Assembly (NCBI RefSeq): GCF_020682705.1
Contig: NZ_JAGTTN010000002.1
Coordinates: 434,001 to 498,000 of the forward strand
Source of the DNA: Microbacterium allomyrinae
GTDB taxonomy: Bacteria > Actinomycetota > Actinomycetes > Actinomycetales > Microbacteriaceae
Direction: 5' to 3'
Length of the DNA stretch: 64,000 nucleotides
The position numbers and the translations under genes were made by a program. Positions 1 to 7,003 of the stretch are shown piece after piece. Below the pieces are notes generated by a model. That model did not search any database, had not been told where the DNA came from, and saw only the letters and a program-made list of their open reading frames with translations. Position 1 is the stretch's first letter, and every line of letters begins with the position of its first letter.

Positions 1-203
1 CTGTCTCGCGGATCACTCCGGGTGGGTGTTATCCACCGCCCTGCTCTGTGGAGCCCGGACGTTCCTCGGCGCGATACGGCGAACCGCACGCGACGCGACC
101 GTCCAGCCGACCCATTCGCGAGCACGATCCTACGTGATGCCGCGCGGAGCGCCTCGGAGCGTCCCGGTTCGGCAGGGTGGTCGATTCGGGTGAAATTCGG
201 GTG
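1..203. other. intergenic start of window, no gene seen
   Basis: No credible reading frame with actinobacterial codon use was found here. Open frames exist on both strands but none starts with a plausible promoter or ribosome-binding site. The end of this stretch leads into the promoter of the surface-protein gene at 269. Confidence 0.4.
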
Positions 204-209
204 TATAAT
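204..209 (+). promoter_or_regulatory. -10 box of surface-protein gene
   Basis: A perfect TATAAT hexamer lies 60 bases before the ATG at 269. A strong GGGAGG ribosome-binding site (about 256-261) follows. No clear -35 was seen. Confidence 0.5.
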
Positions 210-268
210 CACCGCCACCAGACCCGACTGGGGAGTCCGGCTGGCTGTGCCCGCTGGGAGGCAACGAG

Positions 269-907
269 ATGAAGACGAAGACGTTTGCCGTGCTCGTATT
301 GAGCGCGATGCTGGTCCTCAGCACACCGTTGGCGGCCGCCGCCGACGCCGACGACTATACGCCGACGGATCCTGCGACGCCGTCGCTCGCAGGTTCGTCC
401 GCCGTCGGGGAGTGCGACCGCGACGTTCCGTGGATCTTCTTCGAGGTGGCGTTGACCGATCCCGACAAACAGGTCACGAGCAACGAGGCGAAACTCGTGC
501 TCACCAACGGCACCGAGACGGCGACTCTCCCACTCGGTCCGCTCGTCGACGGCACGCTGAAAGGCCGCGTGCTCTGGCCGGGCGCATCGATAGACAGCTC
601 CGGGAACGCGAACGGATGGCCCGGCTGGGCGTTCGAGAACGGTGTCTGGGTGGAGACGGACGGCAACTTCCGATGGACGCGCGGTGCCATCACCGCAACC
701 ATCGAGGTGAACCCGTCGGTGGTGGTGCCGCTTTCGTATCCGCCGGCGACTCCTGTCTGCGATGCGAATCCCCCGCAGAGCGGTTCTGCGGCAGCGCTGC
801 CCGCCACAGGCATGGCTGCCGCCATCCTGCCGATCACCGTATTCGGTCTGCTCGCCGCAGCTGCAGGCGTGATCCTGCTCCTGCGACGCCGGTCTGCTCG
901 CCACTGA
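269..907 (+). CDS. secreted LPxTG-type cell-surface protein
   Basis: A 212-residue exported protein predicted to be fixed to the cell wall by a sortase. The N-terminus is a signal peptide: lysines at 2 and 4, then a hydrophobic stretch ending in an Ala-rich cleavage region near residue 25. The C-terminus has the full sorting signal: LPATG at about 177-181, a hydrophobic segment, then an Arg-rich tail ending RRRSARH. The middle, about 150 residues, has two cysteines and several tryptophans and matches no family I recognise. A GGGAGG ribosome-binding site supports the ATG. The DUF4012 gene starts one base after the stop, so the two are probably co-transcribed. The sorting signal is clear; the role at the surface is unknown. 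Confidence 0.75.
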   Translation: MKTKTFAVLVLSAMLVLSTPLAAAADADDYTPTDPATPSLAGSSAVGECDRDVPWIFFEVALTDPDKQVTSNEAKLVLTNGTETATLPLGPLVDGTLKGRVLWPGASIDSSGNANGWPGWAFENGVWVETDGNFRWTRGAITATIEVNPSVVVPLSYPPATPVCDANPPQSGSAAALPATGMAAAILPITVFGLLAAAAGVILLLRRRSARH

Positions 908-908
908 C

Positions 909-2699
909 GTGTCTTCGACCGCTCGGGCGCCCCGGCGTCGACGTTGGATCGTGCTGGGCCTGTCGCTGCTCGCACTGGCGGTCGTCGCGGCGGTCGTCTG
1001 GGTCGGCGCGCGCGCATTGCTCGTGAAGGCGGAGTTCGACGACCTGTTGCCCCTCGCCGACGAGGTCGGCGCAGCGGCCGCAGCAGGAGAGTTCGATCGG
1101 GTTGACGCGATCGCACCGGCGCTCGCGGAGCATGCCGACCGGGCCCGCGCACTCACCGCGGATCCGGTCTGGGCGGCGAGTGAGGCCATCCCGATGGCCG
1201 GTGCGAACTTGCGCGCCGTGCGAGTCGTCGCGGCAGAGCTCTCCCGGCTCTCGGGAGTGCTCCCCGATCTGTCAGAGGTGGCCGCGGAGCTCCAGCGGCG
1301 CTCCCCCGGGCTCGTACTGAACACTGCGGCGCTTGCGGCGGCGGCCGACGCACTCGAGGGCACTGACGCGGTGGTGACGCATTCCGTCGACGAACTCGCC
1401 GCCCTCGATGCTGATGCACTCATCGGTCCGGTCGCGACCGGTGTCGTTCGCCTCCGTGACGCCCTTCACGGTCTTGCCCCGGGGATCGGCACGCTCGCTC
1501 AGGCCGCCCGGGTGCTGCCCGCCACGCTCGGAGAAGACGGCGAGCGGATGATCCTCGTGATGGTCCAGAACCCCGCCGAGCTGCGCACCGGCGGCGGCAT
1601 CACCGGCACGTTCGCGGCGCTCCGCGCCGATCATGGGCGACTGACACTCGAACGGCAGGCAGGCTCTTCGCAGTTCCCGTCGGTCGCTTCGCCGATCGTC
1701 GCCGTACCCGCCAGCACGACCGCGTTGTACGGTGACGGCGTCGCCCGTTACATCCAGAACACGTCGATGACTCCGGACTTCGCAGCGACCGGCACCATGG
1801 CGGCGGCGTGGTGGCTGGGTCTCACCGGCGAGACCGCCGACACGGTCGTCTCGGTCGACCCGTACGTCCTTCGTTCCCTCCTGACGGTGATCGGACCGGT
1901 CGAGGTGGAGGCAGCGGGAGCGATCGGCGCCGAGAACGTCATCGACGCCCTCCTGGTGCAGCCGTATCTGTCCCTCTCACCGGAGCGACAGAGCGCCCTG
2001 TTCGAAGGCGTCATGGATGCCGTGTTCGCCCGGATCGCGAGCGGCGACGTCGATGCGATGGCTTTGGTCGGTGCTCTGCAGGAACCCGCGTCAGAGGGGC
2101 GCATCTCGCTGTGGAGCGCCCATCCCACCGAAGCCGAGGTCTTCGCGGCCTCGTCGCTGGGAGGATCGGCCGCACGACAGGATGCCGCCGGCGACGGCGC
2201 CTTCGCGGTGTACTTCAACGACGCGACCGGTGCCAAGCTGGCACCGTTCCTGGACGTCTCGATCGAGCAGAGCGTGGTCGCATGCCGTCGCGACGATCTG
2301 GCCGAGGTGCTCATCACCGTCACCATGGGCAGCAACGCGCCGGCCGATGTGGGCGATCTGCCGATCAGTGTGACCGGGGGCGGCCTGTTCGGCGTGGGCG
2401 TCGGCGACATCGGCACCAACGTCACCGTGTCGGCTCCGCGCGGCGCGTTCGTCTCAGAGGTTCTGGTGAAGGGCGAGGCCTACCCGGCTGCCATTGCGAT
2501 CGACGGCGGACGCGCGGGAAGCACGGCGCGCGTGAATCTCTCGCCCGCGGAGGTGAACATGCTGGAGTACCACTTCCTGGTGCCCGTCGATCTGACCGAG
2601 CACATCGACGTCCTGCACACTCCGCTGATGACATCGCCGACGATCACGACGGATGGTGGTGCTTGCAAGGGTGCCGCAGCATCGCCGCAGGGCGGTTAG
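909..2699 (+). CDS. DUF4012 domain-containing membrane-anchored protein
   Basis: A 596-residue protein of the DUF4012 family, found mainly in actinobacteria and often near envelope or exopolysaccharide genes; its biochemical function is not established. An Arg-rich start is followed by one transmembrane helix at about 15-37, so the bulk of the protein should lie outside the membrane. The family core, about 190-400, includes the ELRTGGGITGTF stretch and an LTGETADTVVSVDPYV segment. GTG is chosen as start because it lies one base after the stop of the LPxTG protein gene, and translational coupling is likely. The 3' end overlaps the convergent polymerase gene by 4 bases. Family assignment is good; any function is inference. 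Confidence 0.8.
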   Translation: MSSTARAPRRRRWIVLGLSLLALAVVAAVVWVGARALLVKAEFDDLLPLADEVGAAAAAGEFDRVDAIAPALAEHADRARALTADPVWAASEAIPMAGANLRAVRVVAAELSRLSGVLPDLSEVAAELQRRSPGLVLNTAALAAAADALEGTDAVVTHSVDELAALDADALIGPVATGVVRLRDALHGLAPGIGTLAQAARVLPATLGEDGERMILVMVQNPAELRTGGGITGTFAALRADHGRLTLERQAGSSQFPSVASPIVAVPASTTALYGDGVARYIQNTSMTPDFAATGTMAAAWWLGLTGETADTVVSVDPYVLRSLLTVIGPVEVEAAGAIGAENVIDALLVQPYLSLSPERQSALFEGVMDAVFARIASGDVDAMALVGALQEPASEGRISLWSAHPTEAEVFAASSLGGSAARQDAAGDGAFAVYFNDATGAKLAPFLDVSIEQSVVACRRDDLAEVLITVTMGSNAPADVGDLPISVTGGGLFGVGVGDIGTNVTVSAPRGAFVSEVLVKGEAYPAAIAIDGGRAGSTARVNLSPAEVNMLEYHFLVPVDLTEHIDVLHTPLMTSPTITTDGGACKGAAASPQGG

Positions 2700-4438
2700 T
2701 CCTTGAACGCGGTGATGGCGGTCCGGACGTCCAGGCGGAAGTCCATCGGGAAGTCGCCGAAGAGGATGCGTCCCGCCGTGTCGGCGGCATCCTTCACGGC
2801 CTGCGCCGCAGCTTCTGCGTGCTCGACGGGTGTGTGGACGATCACCTCGTCGTGCAGGAAGAAGGCCAGGTGCGGTCGCCGGGCGAAGACCGGACCGGAG
2901 CGGGGCGCGGACCGCTCCGCGGGAACCGGCGGGATGGCGTCGAGGCGGGTCCGCAGGTCGGCGAGCCAGGCGAGCGCCCACTCGGCCGCAGTACCCTGCA
3001 CCACGAAATTGCGGGTGAATCTGCCTCGGTCACGCGCCCAGCGACGTGCGCGTGTCTCATCGGCACCGGTTGCGTCGGCCTCGCTCGCACGCGACTGCGC
3101 CTCTGCCCACACCTCTGACGGCGGCGGGCACGTGCGACCCAGCCACGTCGATACGAGCCCGCCGTCCTCGCCGGTGCGTGCGGCGTCGTCGACCAGCCCC
3201 ATCGCTCGGGGATAGGTGCGGCGAAGCCGCGGGACCAGGCGGCCCGACTCCCCCGTCGTCGCGCCGTACATCGCGCCGAGGATCGCGATCTTGGCTTCGG
3301 AGCGCGTCGCCACCGCGCCGCTTTCGACGATGCCCGCATAGAGGTCGCGGTCGCGGGCGGCCCCCGCCAGCGTGAGATCGCCCGACATCGCGGCGAGCAC
3401 GCGGGGCTCGAGTTGCGCGACGTCGGCCACGACGAGTGTGAATCCGGGATCGGCCCGAACCGCCTCACGCAGTTGACGGGGGAGCTGCAGGGCCCCGCCG
3501 CCGGACGAGGCCCAGCGTCCTGTCACGACGCCGCCCGGCACGAACACCGGACGGAAGCGCCCGTCGTCGACCCATTCCGCAAGCCACGCCCACCCGTTGG
3601 CGGACAGCAGGCGCGAGAGCTTCTTGTACTCCAGGAGCGGTTCGATGACCGGATGTCGCTGCTCGGCGAGCTCCCACCTGCTCGTGGATTCGACCAGCAC
3701 GCCGACGCGATGGAGTGCGCGCAGGAGCTTCGGCTGAGAATCGAGGCTCGCGGTCGGGTCGCCGAGAGCCGCGCGTACGCGCGCGGCGGACGCCGCGAGA
3801 TTCGCCGGCTGTCCCCCGGTGCCGCGCTCCCCCAGCGTCTCGGTCAGGATGCGATCGTGGGCGGCGGCATCCCAGGGCAGCCCCGCCGCCTGCATCTCTG
3901 CGGCGACGAGCGCCCCGGCCGATTCCGCGGCGGTCAGAAGGCGCAACCGGCCGGGCTCGGCCCCACCGGCGATCGCGTCGCGCTGGCGGGTGAACTCGGC
4001 GAGCGCATCGTCCAGATCTGCCGGCGGACCCTTCGCCGCGTCGGCAGGGCCCTCGAAGTCGAACAGCGTGGGCGCTGCCGCCTCCAGCGTCACATGGGGG
4101 GCGGCATCCCAGCCCGCGGCGGTGCGCACCGGCGCGTGCGGATCGACCAGCGCCGACGCGCGCAGGATCACGTGGCACAGACGCAGGTCGTGGCACCGGG
4201 CGATTCGCACGCCGTGCGCGAGCAGAGCCGGATACCACTGCGGAGTGTCGTGCCAGACCCATCGCGGCGCCCACTCGGCTTCGGCGTGCGCGATCCAGTC
4301 GGCGAGCTCGGAGGCTGCGACTTCGTGGCGCCGCTGCTCCATGCCTCCGGGATCGAGGTATGCGACTGCGGCGCCGGCGACGGTGCGGCCGAGGACGATC
4401 CATGCGGGAACGCCGGTCACGGGCACCGTCGAGGTCAT
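2696..4438 (-). CDS. PolA-like 3'-5' exonuclease/DNA polymerase
   Basis: A 580-residue family-A DNA polymerase of the actinobacterial 'bifunctional 3'-5' exonuclease/DNA polymerase' type, much shorter than PolA (about 880). The C-terminal half carries the polymerase motifs: motif A ADVAQLEPRV with Asp339, motif B around RSEAKIAILGAMYG, and motif C HDE at 529-531. The N-terminal part corresponds to the exonuclease domain, but I do not see a convincing set of its catalytic acids, so proofreading is doubtful. The frame stays open far upstream, but that extension overlaps the zinc-ribbon gene. The ATG at 4438, two bases from that gene's stop, gives a clean start at MTSTVPVTG. It is probably co-transcribed with the zinc-ribbon gene and acts in DNA repair; physiological role unproven. 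Confidence 0.83.
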   Translation of the reverse strand: MTSTVPVTGVPAWIVLGRTVAGAAVAYLDPGGMEQRRHEVAASELADWIAHAEAEWAPRWVWHDTPQWYPALLAHGVRIARCHDLRLCHVILRASALVDPHAPVRTAAGWDAAPHVTLEAAAPTLFDFEGPADAAKGPPADLDDALAEFTRQRDAIAGGAEPGRLRLLTAAESAGALVAAEMQAAGLPWDAAAHDRILTETLGERGTGGQPANLAASAARVRAALGDPTASLDSQPKLLRALHRVGVLVESTSRWELAEQRHPVIEPLLEYKKLSRLLSANGWAWLAEWVDDGRFRPVFVPGGVVTGRWASSGGGALQLPRQLREAVRADPGFTLVVADVAQLEPRVLAAMSGDLTLAGAARDRDLYAGIVESGAVATRSEAKIAILGAMYGATTGESGRLVPRLRRTYPRAMGLVDDAARTGEDGGLVSTWLGRTCPPPSEVWAEAQSRASEADATGADETRARRWARDRGRFTRNFVVQGTAAEWALAWLADLRTRLDAIPPVPAERSAPRSGPVFARRPHLAFFLHDEVIVHTPVEHAEAAAQAVKDAADTAGRILFGDFPMDFRLDVRTAITAFKD

Positions 4439-4439
4439 G

Positions 4440-5171
4440 TCACAGGCCGGACTCCTCGTGGCGGACGAGGATGCAGCCGCACTCGGGGCACGTGACGACG
4501 GCGTCGACAGCGGCGTTGCGCAGCACCTGCAGATCGGTTCCGGCCAGCACCATGTTGCAGCCCTCGCACGTGCGGCGACGCAGGAAGGCCGCTCCCGCGC
4601 TGCGCGGGGCGAGACGGTCGTACAGGGCGAGCAGATCCGCGGGGATCTCACCCGCCACCGCCGCACGATCACGGGTCGTCGCATCGAAGGCCGCGGTCGC
4701 CTCTGCAACCGCGCGCTTGGCATCCGCGCTGAGGTCTGCGCCCTCGGCGTTGGTCGCGGCGATCAGCGCCTCCTGTTCGGTCACGGCGGCGTCGGCCGAC
4801 TCGAGGCGCTCCATGATCTCGAGTTCGGCGTCTTCGAGGTCGCTCTTGCGACGAGCGAGCGCCGCGATCTCGCTCTCCAGACCCTGCGCCTCTTTGGAGT
4901 TGCTCGAGGTGGCGAGCCGGCCCGCGTCACGTGCGGCGCGCGCGTCGACCACGGCGACGTCGGACTCGATGCGCGCCATTTCTGCGCGCAGATCGTCACG
5001 GGCGCCCAGGCGTGTCGAGAGCTCCCGAGACAGCTCTTGGCGTCGTGCGAGCAGTTGCTGCACGCGCGCGGCCTGCGGCGGATTCTTGCGGGCGTTGTCG
5101 GCCTGGCGGATACGGGCATCGAGAAGGGCCACCTCGACGAGGCGGTGCTGATCGGCGGGGCTGGCATTCAC
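4440..5171 (-). CDS. C4-type zinc-ribbon coiled-coil protein
   Basis: A 243-residue protein of the C4 zinc-ribbon family (zf-RING_7, related to mycobacterial Rv2229c and the FlgZ/HP0958 fold). Residues 1-170 are rich in Ala, Glu, Arg and Leu and predict a long antiparallel coiled coil. The C-terminus holds two CxxC pairs (CEGC and CPEC, about 30 residues apart) that should bind one zinc. The GTG at 5171 is preferred over an upstream ATG in the same frame because a TAGGTT -10 box ends seven bases before it. The gene abuts the PolA-like gene on the same strand. In mycobacteria the family sits next to an RNase H gene, so a nucleic-acid role is plausible but unproven. Confidence 0.78.
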   Translation of the reverse strand: MNASPADQHRLVEVALLDARIRQADNARKNPPQAARVQQLLARRQELSRELSTRLGARDDLRAEMARIESDVAVVDARAARDAGRLATSSNSKEAQGLESEIAALARRKSDLEDAELEIMERLESADAAVTEQEALIAATNAEGADLSADAKRAVAEATAAFDATTRDRAAVAGEIPADLLALYDRLAPRSAGAAFLRRRTCEGCNMVLAGTDLQVLRNAAVDAVVTCPECGCILVRHEESGL

Positions 5172-5178
5172 GCTTCCC

Positions 5179-5184
5179 AACCTA
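5179..5184 (-). promoter_or_regulatory. leaderless -10 box of zinc-ribbon gene
   Basis: TAGGTT on the minus strand lies seven bases before the GTG at 5171, a spacing that places transcription start at or next to the start codon. Confidence 0.4.
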
Positions 5185-5217
5185 CCGTGGCCCATCGACG
5201 GCGGAACGGCCGCGCAC

Positions 5218-5223
5218 TAGCAT
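5218..5223 (+). promoter_or_regulatory. -10 box of amino-acid permease gene
   Basis: TAGCAT lies about 35 bases before the ATG at 5259. The short leader contains a GGAGGG ribosome-binding site at about 5241-5246. Confidence 0.35.
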
Positions 5224-5258
5224 TCAACGACCGGTCCAACGGAGGGAAGGCGCACTCG

Positions 5259-6776
5259 ATGAGCGTTCTGCGAACGAAGTCCGTCGAGCAGTCGATCGCC
5301 GATACCGAGGAACCCGAGTATCGGCTGAAGAAATCGCTCAGCGCACTCGACTTGACCGTGTTCGGCATCGGCGTCGTGATCGGTGCGGGGATCTTCACCC
5401 TGACCGGCCGCGCTGCGCACGAGGTGGCCGGCCCCGCGATCGTGGTGAGCTTCGTCGTGGCGGCGATCGCATGCGCCCTCGCGGCGCTGTGCTACGCCGA
5501 GTTCGCATCGACCGTTCCGGTCTCGGGCTCGGCCTACACCTTCTCGTACTCGTCGCTCGGCGAACTCTTCGCGTGGATCATCGGGTGGGACCTGATCCTG
5601 GAGATGTTCCTCGGCGCAAGCGTCGTCGCCCAAGGATGGAGCGCCTATCTGGGCACGCTGATGGAGCAGCTCGGGATGCCGATCCCGGCGGCGATCGGCT
5701 ACGGAGGAACCGTCGATCTGATGGCGATCCTGCTCGTGCTCGTGCTGGGTGGACTGATGAGCTTCGGGATAAAGGAGTCGCTCCGCGTGAACCTCGTTCT
5801 CGTCGCGGTGAAACTCTTCATCGTGCTGTTCGTGATCGTCGCCGGCGTGCTGTTCATCGACCCGGCGAACTGGGTGCCGTTCGTGCCGGAAGCCGCTTCG
5901 CGCGAGTCCGCGTCGGGGCTGAGTCAGCCGCTCCTGCAGTTCTTGTCGGGGATCGAGCCGACGGCCTTCGGCGTCGGCGGCATCTTCGCCGGCGCGGCGC
6001 TGGTCTTCTTCGCGTACATCGGATTCGACGTCGTCGCCACCACGGCGGAGGAGACCCGCAATCCTCAGCGCGACATGCCCATCGGCATCATCGCGTCGCT
6101 CGCGATCTGCACCGTCCTCTACTGCGCGGTCGCGTTCGTCGTCACCGGCATGGTCCCCTACCAGGATCTCGATCCCGCGGCAGCCCTCGCCAACGCGTTC
6201 GCATTCCACGGCCAGGCATGGATGGCGACGCTCATCTCCGCGGGCGCGGTCGCCGGCCTCACCACGGTCGTGCTGACGCTGCTCATCGGCGCCACGCGCA
6301 TCATCTTCGCGATGTCGCGCGATGCGCTGCTGCCGATCGGCCTTGCGAAGGTGCACCCGAGGTTCCGCACGCCGTGGCTGATATCACTGGTGGTGACCGT
6401 GATCGTCGCCGTGGTCGCGGGGTTCACCCCGATCGGGCTCCTCGAGGAGATGGTGAACATCGGCACGCTGTCCGCGTTCGTGATGGTCTCGATCGGCGTC
6501 ATCGTGCTGAGACGCAGACGACCCGACCTGCCTCGCACGTTCCGGGTCCCCTTCAACCCATGGCTGCCAGGGCTCTCAGCGGCGATCTGCGTCTACCTGA
6601 TGCTGAACCTCACGGTCGAGACATGGCTGCGCTTCCTGATCTGGCTCGCCGTCGGATTCGTCATCTACTTCGCGTACTCCCAGAAGCGATCGCGGATCGG
6701 ACAGCCCGGATACATCGATCCCTCATTGCCGCATGTCGTCGCGCACAGGCGCGAAGGGGAGGACGAGACGACCTGA
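5259..6776 (+). CDS. APC-superfamily amino-acid permease (cationic type)
   Basis: A 505-residue integral membrane transporter of the amino acid-polyamine-organocation superfamily, closest to the cationic amino-acid transporter group (YfnA-like). About 12-14 hydrophobic helices are visible, starting with the family signature LTVFGIGVVIGAGIFTLTG near residue 35. A conserved cytoplasmic stretch, ATTAEETRNPQRDMPIGI, occurs near residue 270. It probably imports an amino acid by proton symport; the substrate cannot be read from sequence. The frame is open for another 1.4 kb upstream, but that reads through the polymerase and zinc-ribbon genes in the wrong direction. The ATG at 5259, preceded by GGAGGG, is the real start. 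It is a single-gene unit flanked by tRNA-Val. Confidence 0.88.
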   Translation: MSVLRTKSVEQSIADTEEPEYRLKKSLSALDLTVFGIGVVIGAGIFTLTGRAAHEVAGPAIVVSFVVAAIACALAALCYAEFASTVPVSGSAYTFSYSSLGELFAWIIGWDLILEMFLGASVVAQGWSAYLGTLMEQLGMPIPAAIGYGGTVDLMAILLVLVLGGLMSFGIKESLRVNLVLVAVKLFIVLFVIVAGVLFIDPANWVPFVPEAASRESASGLSQPLLQFLSGIEPTAFGVGGIFAGAALVFFAYIGFDVVATTAEETRNPQRDMPIGIIASLAICTVLYCAVAFVVTGMVPYQDLDPAAALANAFAFHGQAWMATLISAGAVAGLTTVVLTLLIGATRIIFAMSRDALLPIGLAKVHPRFRTPWLISLVVTVIVAVVAGFTPIGLLEEMVNIGTLSAFVMVSIGVIVLRRRRPDLPRTFRVPFNPWLPGLSAAICVYLMLNLTVETWLRFLIWLAVGFVIYFAYSQKRSRIGQPGYIDPSLPHVVAHRREGEDETT

Positions 6777-6787
6777 CTTCGCTGCGG

Positions 6788-6861
6788 TGGGCCCAGAGAG
6801 ACTCGAACTCCCGACCCCCTCGGTGTAAACGAGGTGCTCTAACCAACTGAGCTATAGGCCC
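6788..6861 (-). tRNA. tRNA-Val (anticodon TAC)
   Basis: A full cloverleaf reads on the minus strand. The acceptor stem GGGCCTA pairs with TGGGCCC (one G-T wobble). The D-arm has GCTCAGTTGGTTAGAGC. The anticodon stem CCTCG/CGAGG encloses loop TTTACAC, and the T-arm loop is TTCGAGT. The discriminator base is A, and CCA is not encoded. Confidence 0.95.
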
Positions 6862-6906
6862 GCGACTGTCAGTCTACGAGGTGCATCCGGGCCCGCGTGG
6901 ACTCGG

Positions 6907-6912
6907 TAGGCT
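6907..6912 (+). promoter_or_regulatory. -10 box upstream of aceE, leaderless for mini-ORF
   Basis: TAGGCT lies five bases before an ATG at 6918 that opens a 14-codon frame. It is the best promoter candidate for aceE, giving a leader of about 85 bases. Confidence 0.45.
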
Positions 6913-6917
6913 GACAC

Positions 6918-6962
6918 ATGGTGCGCTGTGCAGGGCCGACGAAGCCCGCCACGCTCCGGTAG
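6918..6962 (+). CDS. possible upstream mini-ORF of aceE
   Basis: A 14-codon frame, [14 protein letters not shown], runs from the first ATG after the TAGGCT box and stops 41 bases before the aceE GTG. It would be translated from a leaderless message. Its peptide resembles nothing I know and holds a single Cys. It may be a regulatory uORF, or chance. Confidence 0.25.
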   Translation: MVRCAGPTKPATLR

Positions 6963-7003
6963 CGATTCCCTGGCATGATCTGCCAGACGACGAAAGGTCT
7001 TCT

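Noticed and set aside
4439..4723. A 95-residue N-terminal extension of the PolA-like protein
   Set aside because: The codons only restate the zinc-ribbon gene in another frame, and an ATG with the family's start lies at 4438.
3819..5258. A 480-codon N-terminal extension of the amino-acid permease
   Set aside because: It would read through the polymerase and zinc-ribbon genes on the opposite strand. The normal family start with a ribosome-binding site is at 5259.
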